The position numbers and the translations under genes were made by a program. This document shows positions 1-9,559 of a stretch of DNA of 64,000 nucleotides, in pieces. Every line of letters starts with the position of its first letter. Positions within the stretch are counted from its first letter, which is position 1. Location: NCBI RefSeq assembly GCF_013337115.1, contig NZ_SGWE01000001.1, positions 189,001 through 253,000 on the forward strand, in the 5' to 3' direction. The notes beneath the pieces are model-generated. The model saw only the letters and a list, made by a program, of their open reading frames with translations, was not told the DNA's origin and ran no database searches. This stretch comes from Deinococcus sp. JMULE3 (GTDB lineage Bacteria; Deinococcota; Deinococci; Deinococcales; Deinococcaceae).

Positions 1-125
1 AGCGCCTCACGCAGGGCAGGGGTGGGGGCCGAGTCGGCCTGAGCGCGCAGGGTGTAGGCGTCGGAGTCGTTGATGCGGGCGGCCTTCCGCAGGTGCTGAG
101 CCGCGTCAGGGGACAGGTCGAGCAT
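1..125 (-). CDS. Hypothetical protein, N-terminal fragment (cut by window edge)
   Basis: An open frame starts at an ATG whose first base is 125 and runs off the left edge; only the first 41 codons are visible. The fragment begins MLDLSPDAAQHLRKAARIND and is helical-looking and alanine/arginine rich, with typical G/C third positions. I do not recognise a family. No clear Shine-Dalgarno is present, but CACCAT sits 5 nt before the ATG, resembling the -10 element of a leaderless Deinococcus transcript. An out-of-frame ATG at 132 gives only a few codons. Function cannot be inferred. Confidence 0.55.
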   Translation of the reverse strand, partial: MLDLSPDAAQHLRKAARINDSDAYTLRAQADSAPTPALREA

Positions 126-223
126 ACGTCATGGTGTGTCATGGCCGGCGTGCTGCACGATATGAAACCTCACACGCCGGGGGATGGTCGGCGGGGGGGA
201 ATGACGCGCGGACCGGCCCACAG

Positions 224-258
224 CGAGGCGGGGCACCCTGACTGAGTGCCCCGCCTCG
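224..258 (-). terminator. Strong GC-rich hairpin, probable terminator
   Basis: A perfect 13-bp stem (224-236 pairs with 246-258) with a 9-nt loop. It lies 21 nt past the stop codon of the small minus-strand frame at 280-363, the position expected of its terminator. There is no long U tract. Confidence 0.6.
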
Positions 259-279
259 TGGTGAACCTTCCGGACCGGT

Positions 280-363
280 TCATTCGGTGCGGTCGCGGTT
301 GGGGTACAGGACCGGCAGGACGATCAGGGGCAGCGCGATGGCGGACAGTGCGAAGATCAACAT
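280..363 (-). CDS. Possible small membrane protein (27 aa)
   Basis: A short frame of 27 codons starts at ATG 363, or with two more residues at GTG 369. It encodes a continuous hydrophobic stretch (ALSAIALPLIVLPVLY) followed by a charged tail (NRDRTE), i.e. one transmembrane helix with a short polar C-terminus. Supporting signs are the membrane-like composition, good third-position GC and the perfect hairpin just downstream at 224-258. Against it, no Shine-Dalgarno is evident. No family is recognised; this is a candidate only. Confidence 0.4.
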   Translation of the reverse strand: MLIFALSAIALPLIVLPVLYPNRDRTE

Positions 364-490
364 GCCCACAGTGTGCCCGGCGCCCTGTGGACGCTGATGA
401 CAGCAGCGTTCAGGGAGCGTGGAGCGGAACTTCAGGAGACGCCCAGGGAATCTTCAGGTGACGTGAGGGTCAGCTCGGACCACGCCCTGT

Positions 491-630
491 GATACGGACT
501 CGGATTGAACGGCTTATAAAGCCGTTCAATCCGGGCGGATGCGAGAAGGAGCGAAACGCCCCTCCGGACGTGGAGTTGGCAACCCGGTGCTGTCCCGGGT
601 TGTTAACGAAACAAACGGAATTCGTATGAG
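491..630 (+). repeat. Dispersed intergenic repeat, copy A (SRE-like)
   Basis: About 140 bp beginning GATACGGACT and ending TTCGTATGAG, so the ends form a short inverted repeat. The left module contains a near-perfect hairpin (TTGAACGGCTTATAAAGCCG and onward). The right module contains GGGTTGTTAACGAAACAAAC. Related copies lie at 50975-51246 (composite) and 56369-56503 (inverted), with a partial copy near 1115-1215. Length and intergenic position fit the small repetitive elements known in Deinococcus; that equivalence is by resemblance. Apart from this repeat I see nothing convincing in 364-806. Confidence 0.8.
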
Positions 631-806
631 GGTCCCATGAGCCGCCAGAACCCCCGGTCTTCACCGGAATCGGGTCACGACACATGAAGCGACTGTCACA
701 CTGAACACCATTCCGGCGCGGCCCGGCAGCACACCTGGGCGTTCGGGCAGGTATTCGGGCACTTCAGGCCACACCCGGCCGCCCAGGCGGGCACGGAGGG
801 AACACG

Positions 807-1037
807 ATGACGATCTGCGTGCGACATGACGGAACCACCACGGGCGTGGTGCTGCGCAGCACCGACACCCGCTACGCTCCAGGGCAGCGGGTCCGGATGC
901 ACCTCCTGCACGACGGGCCGCGCACCACCCTGGCCGTCGATGGATGCCCGGCGCACCTTGACGAACGGGTGCCGCCCCTGCCGCCCGGCGTGGCGCGGCA
1001 CCTGCTGCACCTCAGCGTGGACGAACCCCAGATCTGA
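807..1037 (+). CDS. Small hypothetical protein (76 aa)
   Basis: The ATG at 807 is preceded by GGAGGG with a 6-nt spacer, a good ribosome binding site that fixes the start. The product is soluble, beta-rich looking, and contains GQRVRMHLLHDGPRTTLAVDG followed by a proline-rich turn and a VARHLLHLSVDE tail. There is no signal peptide or membrane segment. Longer frames overlap it on both strands but lack a ribosome binding site and have an Arg/Pro-skewed composition. No family recognised. It stands alone between a repeat copy and the convergent HD-GYP gene. Confidence 0.5.
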   Translation: MTICVRHDGTTTGVVLRSTDTRYAPGQRVRMHLLHDGPRTTLAVDGCPAHLDERVPPLPPGVARHLLHLSVDEPQI

Positions 1038-1114
1038 CGAACCGAATTCTTCAAGAAACCCGCCGCCGAGGAACGCTGTCCGTTCACGACCCGGAACGGC
1101 AACGGGTCGTCAAG

Positions 1115-1215
1115 GCCACGTCCGGAGGGGCGTTTCTCTCCGCCTCTGCGGGGCAGCCCGACGAGTCGCATCCGCTTGGACCCAGCGGCCGTAGACTCCG
1201 TTCATACGGGATTCA
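1115..1215 (-). repeat. Degenerate partial copy of the dispersed repeat
   Basis: The segment around 1118-1136 (CCGGAGGGGCGTTTCTCTCC) matches the inverse of the centre of copy A in all but one base, and the right end has CCGTTCATACGG resembling the repeat terminus. The middle is diverged. It occupies the 327-bp space between the 76-aa gene and the end of the HD-GYP gene; nothing else is seen there. Confidence 0.45.
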
Positions 1216-1364
1216 AGTGTCTTGTTCATCGGCGTCGCCCGGTGGACCCCTCACCCTTCCGCCGCTTCGCTCCTCAGCACTGCGAGTCCCACATGGGCAG
1301 AGGGGACAGCGGAACGCGACTACAGTGCAAGCAAGTCAATGTCATCCCGTACCACTCGGCGTCC

Positions 1365-3620
1365 TTATCGTTCCTCGTCAGGTGCCGTGGTGGGCGCGGC
1401 GGCGTCCGGTGTCCCGGCGTGTGTTTCCTCCCGCATGCCGATGAAGGTGTCCACCAGCGTCGGATCGAGGACGCGGCCCGCCATGCTGCGCAGTTCCGCC
1501 AGCGCGCGGTCTTCCGGCCACGGCTGCTTGTAGGGCCGGGCGCTGGTCAGGGCGTCGAAGGCGTCCACGACCGCGAACACCCGCGCCAGCAGCGGAATCG
1601 CCTCGCCGCTCAGGCCGTGCGGGTACCCGCCGCCGTTCCAGTGCTCGTGGTGGTGCAGGACGATCTGCAGGCACGCCTCGCCCAGCGCGGGGGTGTGGCG
1701 CAGCATCTCGTAGCCGGTGACGGGATGCTGGCGCATGACCGCCCACTCGTCCGGGCTGAGCGGGCCGGGTTTCAGGAGGATCTGGTCGGGAATGGCGATC
1801 TTGCCCAGGTCGTGCAGGTACGCGCCGCGGCGCAGGTCGTCCTGCTGCTGCTCGCTCAGGCCCAGGCGGCGGGCGAGGTCCAGGCTGAGGCGCACGACGC
1901 GGTCGGTGTGGCCCTTGGTCTCGTAGTCGCGGAATTCCAGCGCGACGCCCAGGGTGCGCAGCGTCTCCTCGCGGGTGGTGAGGATCGTCTGCAGGTGGTG
2001 GTCCTGTTCCAGCGCGACCGTCATCAGCTGTCCCGCCTGCGCGACCGCCGCGCTGAGGCGTTCGGTGGGCGCGTCGGGCACCGCGCGGTACAGCGCGACC
2101 AGTCCCGGCGCCTCGCCCTGCCGGTCGGGAACGGGGAACAGCCAGCAGGAGCGCAGGCCACTGGCGGCCAGCGCCACCCGCCACGGTGTCCAGGCGCTGG
2201 GGTGTTCCAGCGTCGCGACCGTGAGGTCCTGCCCGGCGAGCGCGTCCACCCAGGCGGGGTGCAGGGCGTGAGGCGGCACGTCCGCCGTGAACAGCTGCAG
2301 CAGGTCGTCGGGCAGGCCCACGCTCGCCTCGATCCGCAGCAGGCCCGCGTGGACGGTGAACAGCTGCGCGGCGATCACGCCCGGCAGCTGCGTGAGCAGT
2401 TCCGCCAGGAGGCGCAGCGTGTCGGGCAGCGGGGCGCCCACGGCGATGGACCGCAGGACCTGCGCGCGCGCCGTCTCCATGAGCTGCTCGCGGTGACTGT
2501 CTGTCACGTCGTGCGCCAGGGCGACCGTTCCGATCACCCGGTCGAGCGTGTCGTGCAGCGGTGAGACGTGAATCTCGAACACCCGGTCGTGCAGCCGCTG
2601 GGTGTAGCGTCCGCGCTGTCCGGCCAGGGCGCTCAGGTGCGCGCCGACGACGTCCTGCTCGCGTCCGCCCTCGAGCAGGGCCGTGACGTGCCGGCCGACC
2701 AGTCGGCGCGGGTCGAGACGCAGGCGCTGCAGGGTCTGCCCGCTGACCATCCGGACGTTCAGATCCGGGTCGGTCGTCCAGGACAGGGTCGGCAGCTGCT
2801 CGTGCATCAGGTTCAGGTGCAGCGCCTGCTCGCGCAATTTGCGCTGCGCCTCGAAGTGCTCGGTGAGGTCGTGGATGAACGCGGTGTAGTACTGCTGCCC
2901 GTCGATCTGGACGGGTTTCATCATCAGTTCCACCGGGAAGGAATGACCGTCCTTGTGCAGCGCGTTGACCTGCACGCGTCGCCCGGCCACGCGGGTCTCA
3001 CCGGTCTGCTGGTGGCGGGCCATGCCGCGCTGGTGAGCGTCCCGGTCGGCGTGGGGGATGATCAGGGAGGACAGCTGCTGCCCCAGCACCTCCTTCAGGG
3101 AGTACCCGAAGATGCGCGTGGCGGCCGGGTTCCACGCCACGACCCGCCCGTGGCGGTCGATACTGATGATCGCGTCCAGTGCGACCTCCATCAGCGCGTC
3201 GCGGCGGGCTTCCAGGGTCCGCGCGTGCTGCTCGGTGGCCTTGCGGGGGCTGATGTCGCGCACGATCGCCAGCGCCCACACGCCGGGCTGCGGGGGCGTG
3301 ACCGGCAGGAAGTCCAGTTCGCACCACACCGGCACGCCGCGCGTGTTCAGCCGGACCTCCAGGTGCGCGTCCTGACCGGAGTGCAGCCGGATGAGCAGGT
3401 CGTCCGGCACGGCCATCTGGTCGTCCGGGTGGATCAGGGTCAGCAGCGGCTGTCCGCGCACCTCGGTCTCGGGACTCAGGCGGGATTCCAGGCTCTCGGT
3501 GACGTCCGAGACGTGCAGGTGTTCGTCCAGCACGATCAGGCCCTGGTCCGCCTGCCGCTGGAAGTGCGTCAGGAGCCCCAGCGCGACGGCGCGGGCCGCT
3601 TCCGTGATCGAGTCAGTCAT
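1365..3620 (-). CDS. PAS-PAS-GAF-HD-GYP protein, predicted c-di-GMP phosphodiesterase (751 aa)
   Basis: Predicted to hydrolyse cyclic di-GMP. The N-terminal half carries two or three PAS-type sensor modules (one contains DGHSFPVELMMKPVQIDGQQ) and then a GAF-like region around residues 360-510. The C-terminal HD-GYP domain is intact: HD is at about 603-604 (YLHDLGKIAIPD) and the signature HHEHWNGGGYP at about 657-667, followed by a helix with DAFDALTSARPYK typical of the family. The ATG at 3620 has AGGA 8 nt upstream. No transmembrane segment is seen, so it is likely cytoplasmic. It is a single gene convergent with the 76-aa frame and divergent from the purine permease. The metal-binding residues look complete, so activity is likely. 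Confidence 0.9.
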   Translation of the reverse strand: MTDSITEAARAVALGLLTHFQRQADQGLIVLDEHLHVSDVTESLESRLSPETEVRGQPLLTLIHPDDQMAVPDDLLIRLHSGQDAHLEVRLNTRGVPVWCELDFLPVTPPQPGVWALAIVRDISPRKATEQHARTLEARRDALMEVALDAIISIDRHGRVVAWNPAATRIFGYSLKEVLGQQLSSLIIPHADRDAHQRGMARHQQTGETRVAGRRVQVNALHKDGHSFPVELMMKPVQIDGQQYYTAFIHDLTEHFEAQRKLREQALHLNLMHEQLPTLSWTTDPDLNVRMVSGQTLQRLRLDPRRLVGRHVTALLEGGREQDVVGAHLSALAGQRGRYTQRLHDRVFEIHVSPLHDTLDRVIGTVALAHDVTDSHREQLMETARAQVLRSIAVGAPLPDTLRLLAELLTQLPGVIAAQLFTVHAGLLRIEASVGLPDDLLQLFTADVPPHALHPAWVDALAGQDLTVATLEHPSAWTPWRVALAASGLRSCWLFPVPDRQGEAPGLVALYRAVPDAPTERLSAAVAQAGQLMTVALEQDHHLQTILTTREETLRTLGVALEFRDYETKGHTDRVVRLSLDLARRLGLSEQQQDDLRRGAYLHDLGKIAIPDQILLKPGPLSPDEWAVMRQHPVTGYEMLRHTPALGEACLQIVLHHHEHWNGGGYPHGLSGEAIPLLARVFAVVDAFDALTSARPYKQPWPEDRALAELRSMAGRVLDPTLVDTFIGMREETHAGTPDAAAPTTAPDEER

Positions 3621-3629
3621 GGGCGGTTC

Positions 3630-3649
3630 CTGAACACCCGTTCAGTATG
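3630..3649 (-). promoter_or_regulatory. Inverted repeat and -10 in front of the HD-GYP gene
   Basis: CTGAAC and GTTCAG (3630-3645, 4-nt loop) form a 6-bp palindrome 10 nt upstream of the ATG. On the minus strand it overlaps a -10-like CATACT (3644-3649). It could be an operator or a 5' hairpin; this is inference. Confidence 0.3.
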
Positions 3650-3852
3650 ACCCGCCCCGGAGCCCCGCGCGGCAGAATTCCCCACACCCCCCACCACCCC
3701 CACCGGAGGGCGCCCGGCGGGGGGGCGCGTGAACTGTCACCCGCCGGGGAGACACGCCCGGGCGGGGCCTGCGCCGGGACGTGAACTCAGAGCCCGCAGG
3801 TGATCTAATGGTGTTTTTCCGCCGCAGCCCGGCGGTCCCAGGAGGCCCCACC

Positions 3853-5250
<1,398 letters not shown>

Positions 5251-5261
5251 CGCCGCGCGAG

Positions 5262-5300
5262 AAGGCCGCCCGCTCCCAGATGGCTGGGGCGGGCGGCCTT
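5262..5300. terminator. Bidirectional terminator between purine permease and GH114 gene
   Basis: A long GC-rich stem (5262-5278 with 5285-5300, one bulge), flanked by AA on one side and TT on the other, sits between two convergent genes and can serve both. Confidence 0.8.
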
Positions 5301-5316
5301 TACGTGAGGACGGAGA

Positions 5317-6702
5317 TCAGTTGCAGCTCTGGCGCTTGTAGCCGCTCATGCTGGGGCTGACGAGGCCCAGGTCGCGTTTCATGGCGCTGACGCCCAGCGA
5401 GGTGTACGTCGCGCAGTTCAGGGTCGTGGAATATTCGACGTTCAGGGCGAGCTTGCCGCGCTTGGTGTACTCGGCCAGGGGGCCGCACTCGCTGTACTGC
5501 TGGCATTCCTCGTTCAGGATGCCGTCGAACTTCTCGACCATCATCTTGCCGGTGCGGTCTTTCAGGAGGATCTTGTCCGGGCCGTTCTTCTGGAACACGG
5601 CCAGTCCGGCGGCGTGGGCCTGGTCGGCGACCCAGCCGTTGAAGTCGATCTGCTGCTGCGTGGTGATCTTGCCGCCGCTGACGTTCTCGTCGTTCTGGAG
5701 GTTGTCGGGTTCCAGCGCGTCGAAGCCCTTGTCCTTGCACATCTTGAAGCGGGCCTGCAGGATCGGCGCGAGGGCCGAGCCGCTCTTGAAGACGTCGGTG
5801 ACGTCGAGGAAGTACTCGCCGGCCCAGTCGGGGTCCTGCTGGATCTTCAGGTAGTCGGGGTACTTGGCGGCGTCGGGGCGGTAGGATTCCCAGCTGCCGG
5901 CGTTGATGTAGCAGACGGTGTAGTAGCCCTTGCTCTTGAGTTCCGCGACCTTGGCGGCGCTGGTGTTGAAGCCGTCCAGGTCGATGAGTTTCGCGCCTGC
6001 GGGGACGCTGACGGCGCTGTCGCTGCTCGCGCCGATCTGCCAGTCCCAGCCCATCAGGCCGGTGGGGGGCAGCTTGATTCCCGTGGTGGGCGTGGGAGTC
6101 GGCGTCGGGGTGGGCGCAGGAGCCGGTGCGGGCTGGGTGGCGACGGGCGTGGCCGACGTGATGTCCAGGTAGTCGATGACGGCGGCGCGTGTGCCGGTGC
6201 TGTCGCCGTTGAGCATGACGACGCGGACGGTGTCGCCCGCCTGGAGGGCCTGGGTGCCGAGGGACACGCTGGCGTAGCTGGTGCTGGTCAGGGACACGCG
6301 GGCCTTCTCGGTGCCGTTGACGCGCAGGGACACGCTGGGGGCGACGCCGCCGGAGCTGACGCCACGGGCACGCAGGGTGACGGCGTAGCTGCCGGTGGTG
6401 CCGGTGGGCATCGGGAAGCGCACGGCGCTGCCGGTGGCGCTGAGTTTCACGGCCTGCCCGCCGCTGGCGGTCGCGTCGTTGATCAGCACGCCGCTGCCGG
6501 TGCGGGGGTCGATGGCGGCCTGGCCCTGCAGCTGCTCGGTGTCCAGCTGGCCGCGCTCGGCCTCAATCGAGGTGGCGGGGGCCTGGGTGCTGGGGACCTG
6601 GGTGCTGGGGGCCTTGGCCGTGGTGGGGGCGGAGGGGGTCTGTCCGCAGGCAGCCAGGAGGAGGAGGGTGGTCAGGGCGGCACTCAGGGGGGCGGCTTTC
6701 AT
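5317..6702 (-). CDS. GH114-family lipoprotein with N-terminal carbohydrate-binding-like domain (461 aa)
   Basis: Predicted glycoside hydrolase of family GH114 (endo-alpha-1,4-polygalactosaminidase type), exported and lipid-anchored. From ATG 6702 the protein starts MKAAPLSAALTTLLLLAACG, a lipoprotein signal with Cys19; a longer frame from 6819 lacks any signal and is rejected. Residues of about 45-180 form a beta-rich module with RVNGTEKARVSL and DTVRVVMLNGD, like CBM36/60-type binding domains. A Pro-Thr linker follows near residue 190-206. The C-terminal barrel carries the family hallmarks KLIDLDGFNT, YYTVCYINAGSWE, DALEPDNLQND and VFQKNGPD. It may cleave galactosamine-containing exopolysaccharide such as the one suggested by the 43.9-52.2 kb locus; that link is inference because the genes are unlinked. 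Confidence 0.85.
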   Translation of the reverse strand: MKAAPLSAALTTLLLLAACGQTPSAPTTAKAPSTQVPSTQAPATSIEAERGQLDTEQLQGQAAIDPRTGSGVLINDATASGGQAVKLSATGSAVRFPMPTGTTGSYAVTLRARGVSSGGVAPSVSLRVNGTEKARVSLTSTSYASVSLGTQALQAGDTVRVVMLNGDSTGTRAAVIDYLDITSATPVATQPAPAPAPTPTPTPTPTTGIKLPPTGLMGWDWQIGASSDSAVSVPAGAKLIDLDGFNTSAAKVAELKSKGYYTVCYINAGSWESYRPDAAKYPDYLKIQQDPDWAGEYFLDVTDVFKSGSALAPILQARFKMCKDKGFDALEPDNLQNDENVSGGKITTQQQIDFNGWVADQAHAAGLAVFQKNGPDKILLKDRTGKMMVEKFDGILNEECQQYSECGPLAEYTKRGKLALNVEYSTTLNCATYTSLGVSAMKRDLGLVSPSMSGYKRQSCN

Positions 6703-7010
6703 GGCCCGCAGGCTACTGATGACCCGCCGTTCAGCTTGTGGGAAAATCGTCTGGCAGCGTGAAAAAATCCCCGTATTCGCCTTTTCTGAGAACAGGCCCG
6801 AAGTGGGGCACACGGACACGCGGGCCGCGTATCTGTTCAGCAGGTCACATGAGCGCCGCCCTGCACCAGGGCAGCGTCAGGACGTGGAAGCGCTGTTTCT
6901 GAGGACCACCACAGTCGGGACGGGCAGCCTGCCCAGCCGCCAGCGTGACGCGCTGGTCAGATGAGAAATAACGATGAAGAAAAGGTAAAGGCAGCACTCA
7001 TATGAACCTG
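6703..7010. other. Intergenic region upstream of the GH114 gene
   Basis: 308 bp between two minus-strand genes. It is somewhat more AT-rich than the neighbours and contains A/T runs (GAAAAAATCC near 6760-6770, GAAAAGG near 6978) that could belong to the GH114 promoter. No convincing -35/-10 pair, gene or repeat was identified. Confidence 0.4.
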
Positions 7011-9356
7011 TCAGCCCCCCGTGTCGTCCGATCGGGGACGGTACCGTCGCCGCCGCCGGGCCTTTTCGACATACATCCGCTCGTCGGCCACCTGCCACAA
7101 CACCTCCGGGTGCTGCCCGTCCAGCGGCGCGCGGGCCACCCCGGCACTCGCCCCGGCCTGCGGGAACCCCAGGGCCGGCAGGTCACGCAGGGCCACCTCC
7201 AGCGCGGGCACCTCCCGCGCCGGGCCGGTCAGCAGCAGGCAGAACTCGTCGCCGCCCACCCGGTACGCCCGGTCCACACTGCCCTCACCGTGCCCCAGCA
7301 CGTCCCCGAGGATTCGCGCCACCGCGCGCAGCAGCTCGTCGCCCCGCGCGTGGCCCTCGGTGTCGTTCACCTGCTTCAGGCCGTCCACGTCCAGCGTCAC
7401 CAGGGTCAGCGGCCCACGGTCCAGGGCGGCGCGCAGGTCCGCCTCGAAGGCGCGGCGGTTGCCCAGCCCGGTCAGCGGGTCGGTCACGGCCGCGCTGCTC
7501 AGCTCGGCCAGGATGTCGCGCCGCTCCAGGCTGACCTGCACCACCCGCGCCGCGACGCTCAGCAGCCGCCGCTCGAACGGCGACCACGCCAGCGGCTCGC
7601 GGCGGTACGCGCCCAGCACCGTCAGGGTGTCGCCGCCATGAACGGGCAGCAGCAGCGCGCCGTGCAGCCCGAGGTCCCGCAGCCCAGGCGGCACGTCCAC
7701 CGGGTCGAGCTGCACCGTCTCGCCCGCGAGCAGCTGCCGCGCATAGGTGTCGCTCAGGGCCACACCCTGCCGCTGCCACTGCGCGATCGCCTCGGGCTGC
7801 TCGCCGCGCGACACCAGCGGACGGAGCCGCGCGTCCTCGCGGGTCCACAGGACCAGCCAGCTGCCCGGCAGGGCGCGCAGCAGCACCTCCAGCGCCTGCG
7901 TGACCACGTCCGGCAGGCTGCCCGACAGGCCCATCACCTGCGTGAGTTCCAGCAGCGTCTCGGCGTGCCGCTGCGCCTGCAGCGCCTGGGCGCGCGACTC
8001 GACCAGTTCGGTCACGTCGAAGGCCACGCCCAGCGTGCCGCCCCCACGCGGCAGCGGCACGCGGTGCGTGTCGTACACCCGTCCGGCCAGCGTCACCTGC
8101 TGGCGCCGCTCCGGCCCGCCGCCCCGGTCCTCCGGCTCGCCCGAGAAGGTCAGGGTGTCGCCCAGCACCTCGGCGATGGTGTGCCCCAGCACCTGCTCCC
8201 GGCGCAGCGGCACCCCCCGGAGCGCGCTGCCCTCCGCGACGACCAGCGCGCCGCGCGCGTCCGTGACCCACAGGATCATGGGAATGCTGCGCAGCGCGAA
8301 CTGCAACTGGTCCTCCAGGCCCCGCAGGGCGCTGCGCTGCGCGGCGAAGGACAGCAGGTGCCGCAGCGCCCACACCAGGTCGCGCAGCACCTGCCGGTCC
8401 GGCGCGGTCCAGCGGGCCGCCGGGCCGCGCCGCACGAACGCCAGGCGCGCCGCGCCGCCCGGCACGTCTGCGCACGCCACAGCCGCCGGCTCACCGCCGG
8501 GCAGTGTCCAGCCCTCCCCGGCGTCGAGGATCACGACCGGGTCGGCGCCCGCGCCGGGCGGCAGCGTCAGGGGCACGGGGTCCGCACCCGCCCAGGGGTC
8601 CACGCCCTGCGGGGCGTCGCCGGGCGTGAACTGCACCCCGGCCCAGTCCACGCCGATCAGCTGGGCGGTCAGCCGCGCCGCGCCGCGCAGGCCGTCGTCC
8701 TCGTCCAGCGGGAGGGCCGTGAGGTCCGCGATGGACTGGAAGGTCCGCGCGGTGAGGATCGCGCGGTCCAGGCGCCGGGCGAGCGCCGCGTGCTCCTGCC
8801 GGTCCTGCTCGCGCCCGACAGAGGCCGCGCAGCCCTCCAGCAGCGCGATGATCAGCGCGGCGCCGTCCGTGAGCCGCTCCGGGACACCCGCCCAGTCGCG
8901 CGGCGTCCTGGACGCGGCGACCAGCACGCCCAGGGGGGTGCCGCCGGGCGTGATCAGCGGCGCGGCACTCACGGCGCCCCAGGCGTCAGGACCGAGCAGG
9001 GCGTCCAGATCCGGCCGCCGCAGCGGGGCGCCCGCGGGCCAGAGGGGGTCCGGGGTCAGGTCGCGCCGCTCGGCCGCGACCGGCCCGAGGTCGCGCGGAC
9101 TCCAGCCGACCGCGGCCTGCACCCAGCCGCGCCCGGCGGCGCTCAGCACGACCGCCACGTGCTCGAGGTGTAGCGCGCCCGCCACGAGGCGGCACACGCC
9201 GTCCAGGTCCGGCGAGGCGCCGGGGTCCGTCACGCCGTACCGGAGGCAGGCGTCCAGCCGGGGGTCAGGGAGACGGGACGGGAGGATCACACGACCCTCA
9301 TGGTACGCGCGGCGTGTCCGGGCGGGGATGTGGACCGCCCCACGCGCGGCCTTCAT
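7011..9356 (-). CDS. GAF-GAF-PAS-GAF-GGDEF diguanylate cyclase (781 aa)
   Basis: Predicted to make c-di-GMP. Two GAF-like sensor segments occupy about residues 40-350, a PAS region (SIPMILWVTDARGALVVAEG) about 380-480, another GAF about 490-610, and a C-terminal GGDEF domain begins at DPLTGLGNRRAFEADL. The active-site motif YRVGGDEF is intact at about 698-705. The upstream inhibitory-site position reads GSVD rather than RxxD, so product inhibition may be weak. No membrane segments. ATG 9356 gives the longest form; GTG 9290 with GAGGG upstream is a plausible alternative start. It is single, divergent from rocD. Confidence 0.88.
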   Translation of the reverse strand: MKAARGAVHIPARTRRAYHEGRVILPSRLPDPRLDACLRYGVTDPGASPDLDGVCRLVAGALHLEHVAVVLSAAGRGWVQAAVGWSPRDLGPVAAERRDLTPDPLWPAGAPLRRPDLDALLGPDAWGAVSAAPLITPGGTPLGVLVAASRTPRDWAGVPERLTDGAALIIALLEGCAASVGREQDRQEHAALARRLDRAILTARTFQSIADLTALPLDEDDGLRGAARLTAQLIGVDWAGVQFTPGDAPQGVDPWAGADPVPLTLPPGAGADPVVILDAGEGWTLPGGEPAAVACADVPGGAARLAFVRRGPAARWTAPDRQVLRDLVWALRHLLSFAAQRSALRGLEDQLQFALRSIPMILWVTDARGALVVAEGSALRGVPLRREQVLGHTIAEVLGDTLTFSGEPEDRGGGPERRQQVTLAGRVYDTHRVPLPRGGGTLGVAFDVTELVESRAQALQAQRHAETLLELTQVMGLSGSLPDVVTQALEVLLRALPGSWLVLWTREDARLRPLVSRGEQPEAIAQWQRQGVALSDTYARQLLAGETVQLDPVDVPPGLRDLGLHGALLLPVHGGDTLTVLGAYRREPLAWSPFERRLLSVAARVVQVSLERRDILAELSSAAVTDPLTGLGNRRAFEADLRAALDRGPLTLVTLDVDGLKQVNDTEGHARGDELLRAVARILGDVLGHGEGSVDRAYRVGGDEFCLLLTGPAREVPALEVALRDLPALGFPQAGASAGVARAPLDGQHPEVLWQVADERMYVEKARRRRRYRPRSDDTGG

Positions 9357-9430
9357 GTCCCACCGGGGCGCCCACTGTCAGACGGTGGTGATTGATCCGG
9401 GCGCGCCCCGCCCCCTGCTGACGACACGAT

Positions 9431-9477
9431 TCTGGCTGGTCATTTCCATTCAATACTGGCTCTGGTGATCAGCCAGA
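9431..9477. promoter_or_regulatory. 12-bp inverted repeat upstream of rocD, candidate operator
   Basis: TCTGGCTGGTCA (9431-9442) and TGATCAGCCAGA (9466-9477) are inverted copies with 11 of 12 positions matching and a 23-nt AT-richer spacer. The pair ends 83 nt before the rocD start codon and sits in the divergent interval between the GGDEF gene and rocD, so it may control either. The pattern would fit a dimeric regulator or a hairpin; identity is unknown. Confidence 0.45.
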
Positions 9478-9559
9478 CTCCTGTCTAGAGTGATCCTATC
9501 CCCCGCCTGCCCCGCGCAGGTCACGTCCCCCCAACGGCCCAGCGCCACCCGGAGCACCC

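Noticed and set aside
246..685. Short frames near and within repeat copy A
   Set aside because: Those inside the repeat recur with each copy (NNPGQHRVANST-like peptides) and shift with repeat divergence, so they reflect the repeat rather than genes; the others lack a ribosome binding site.
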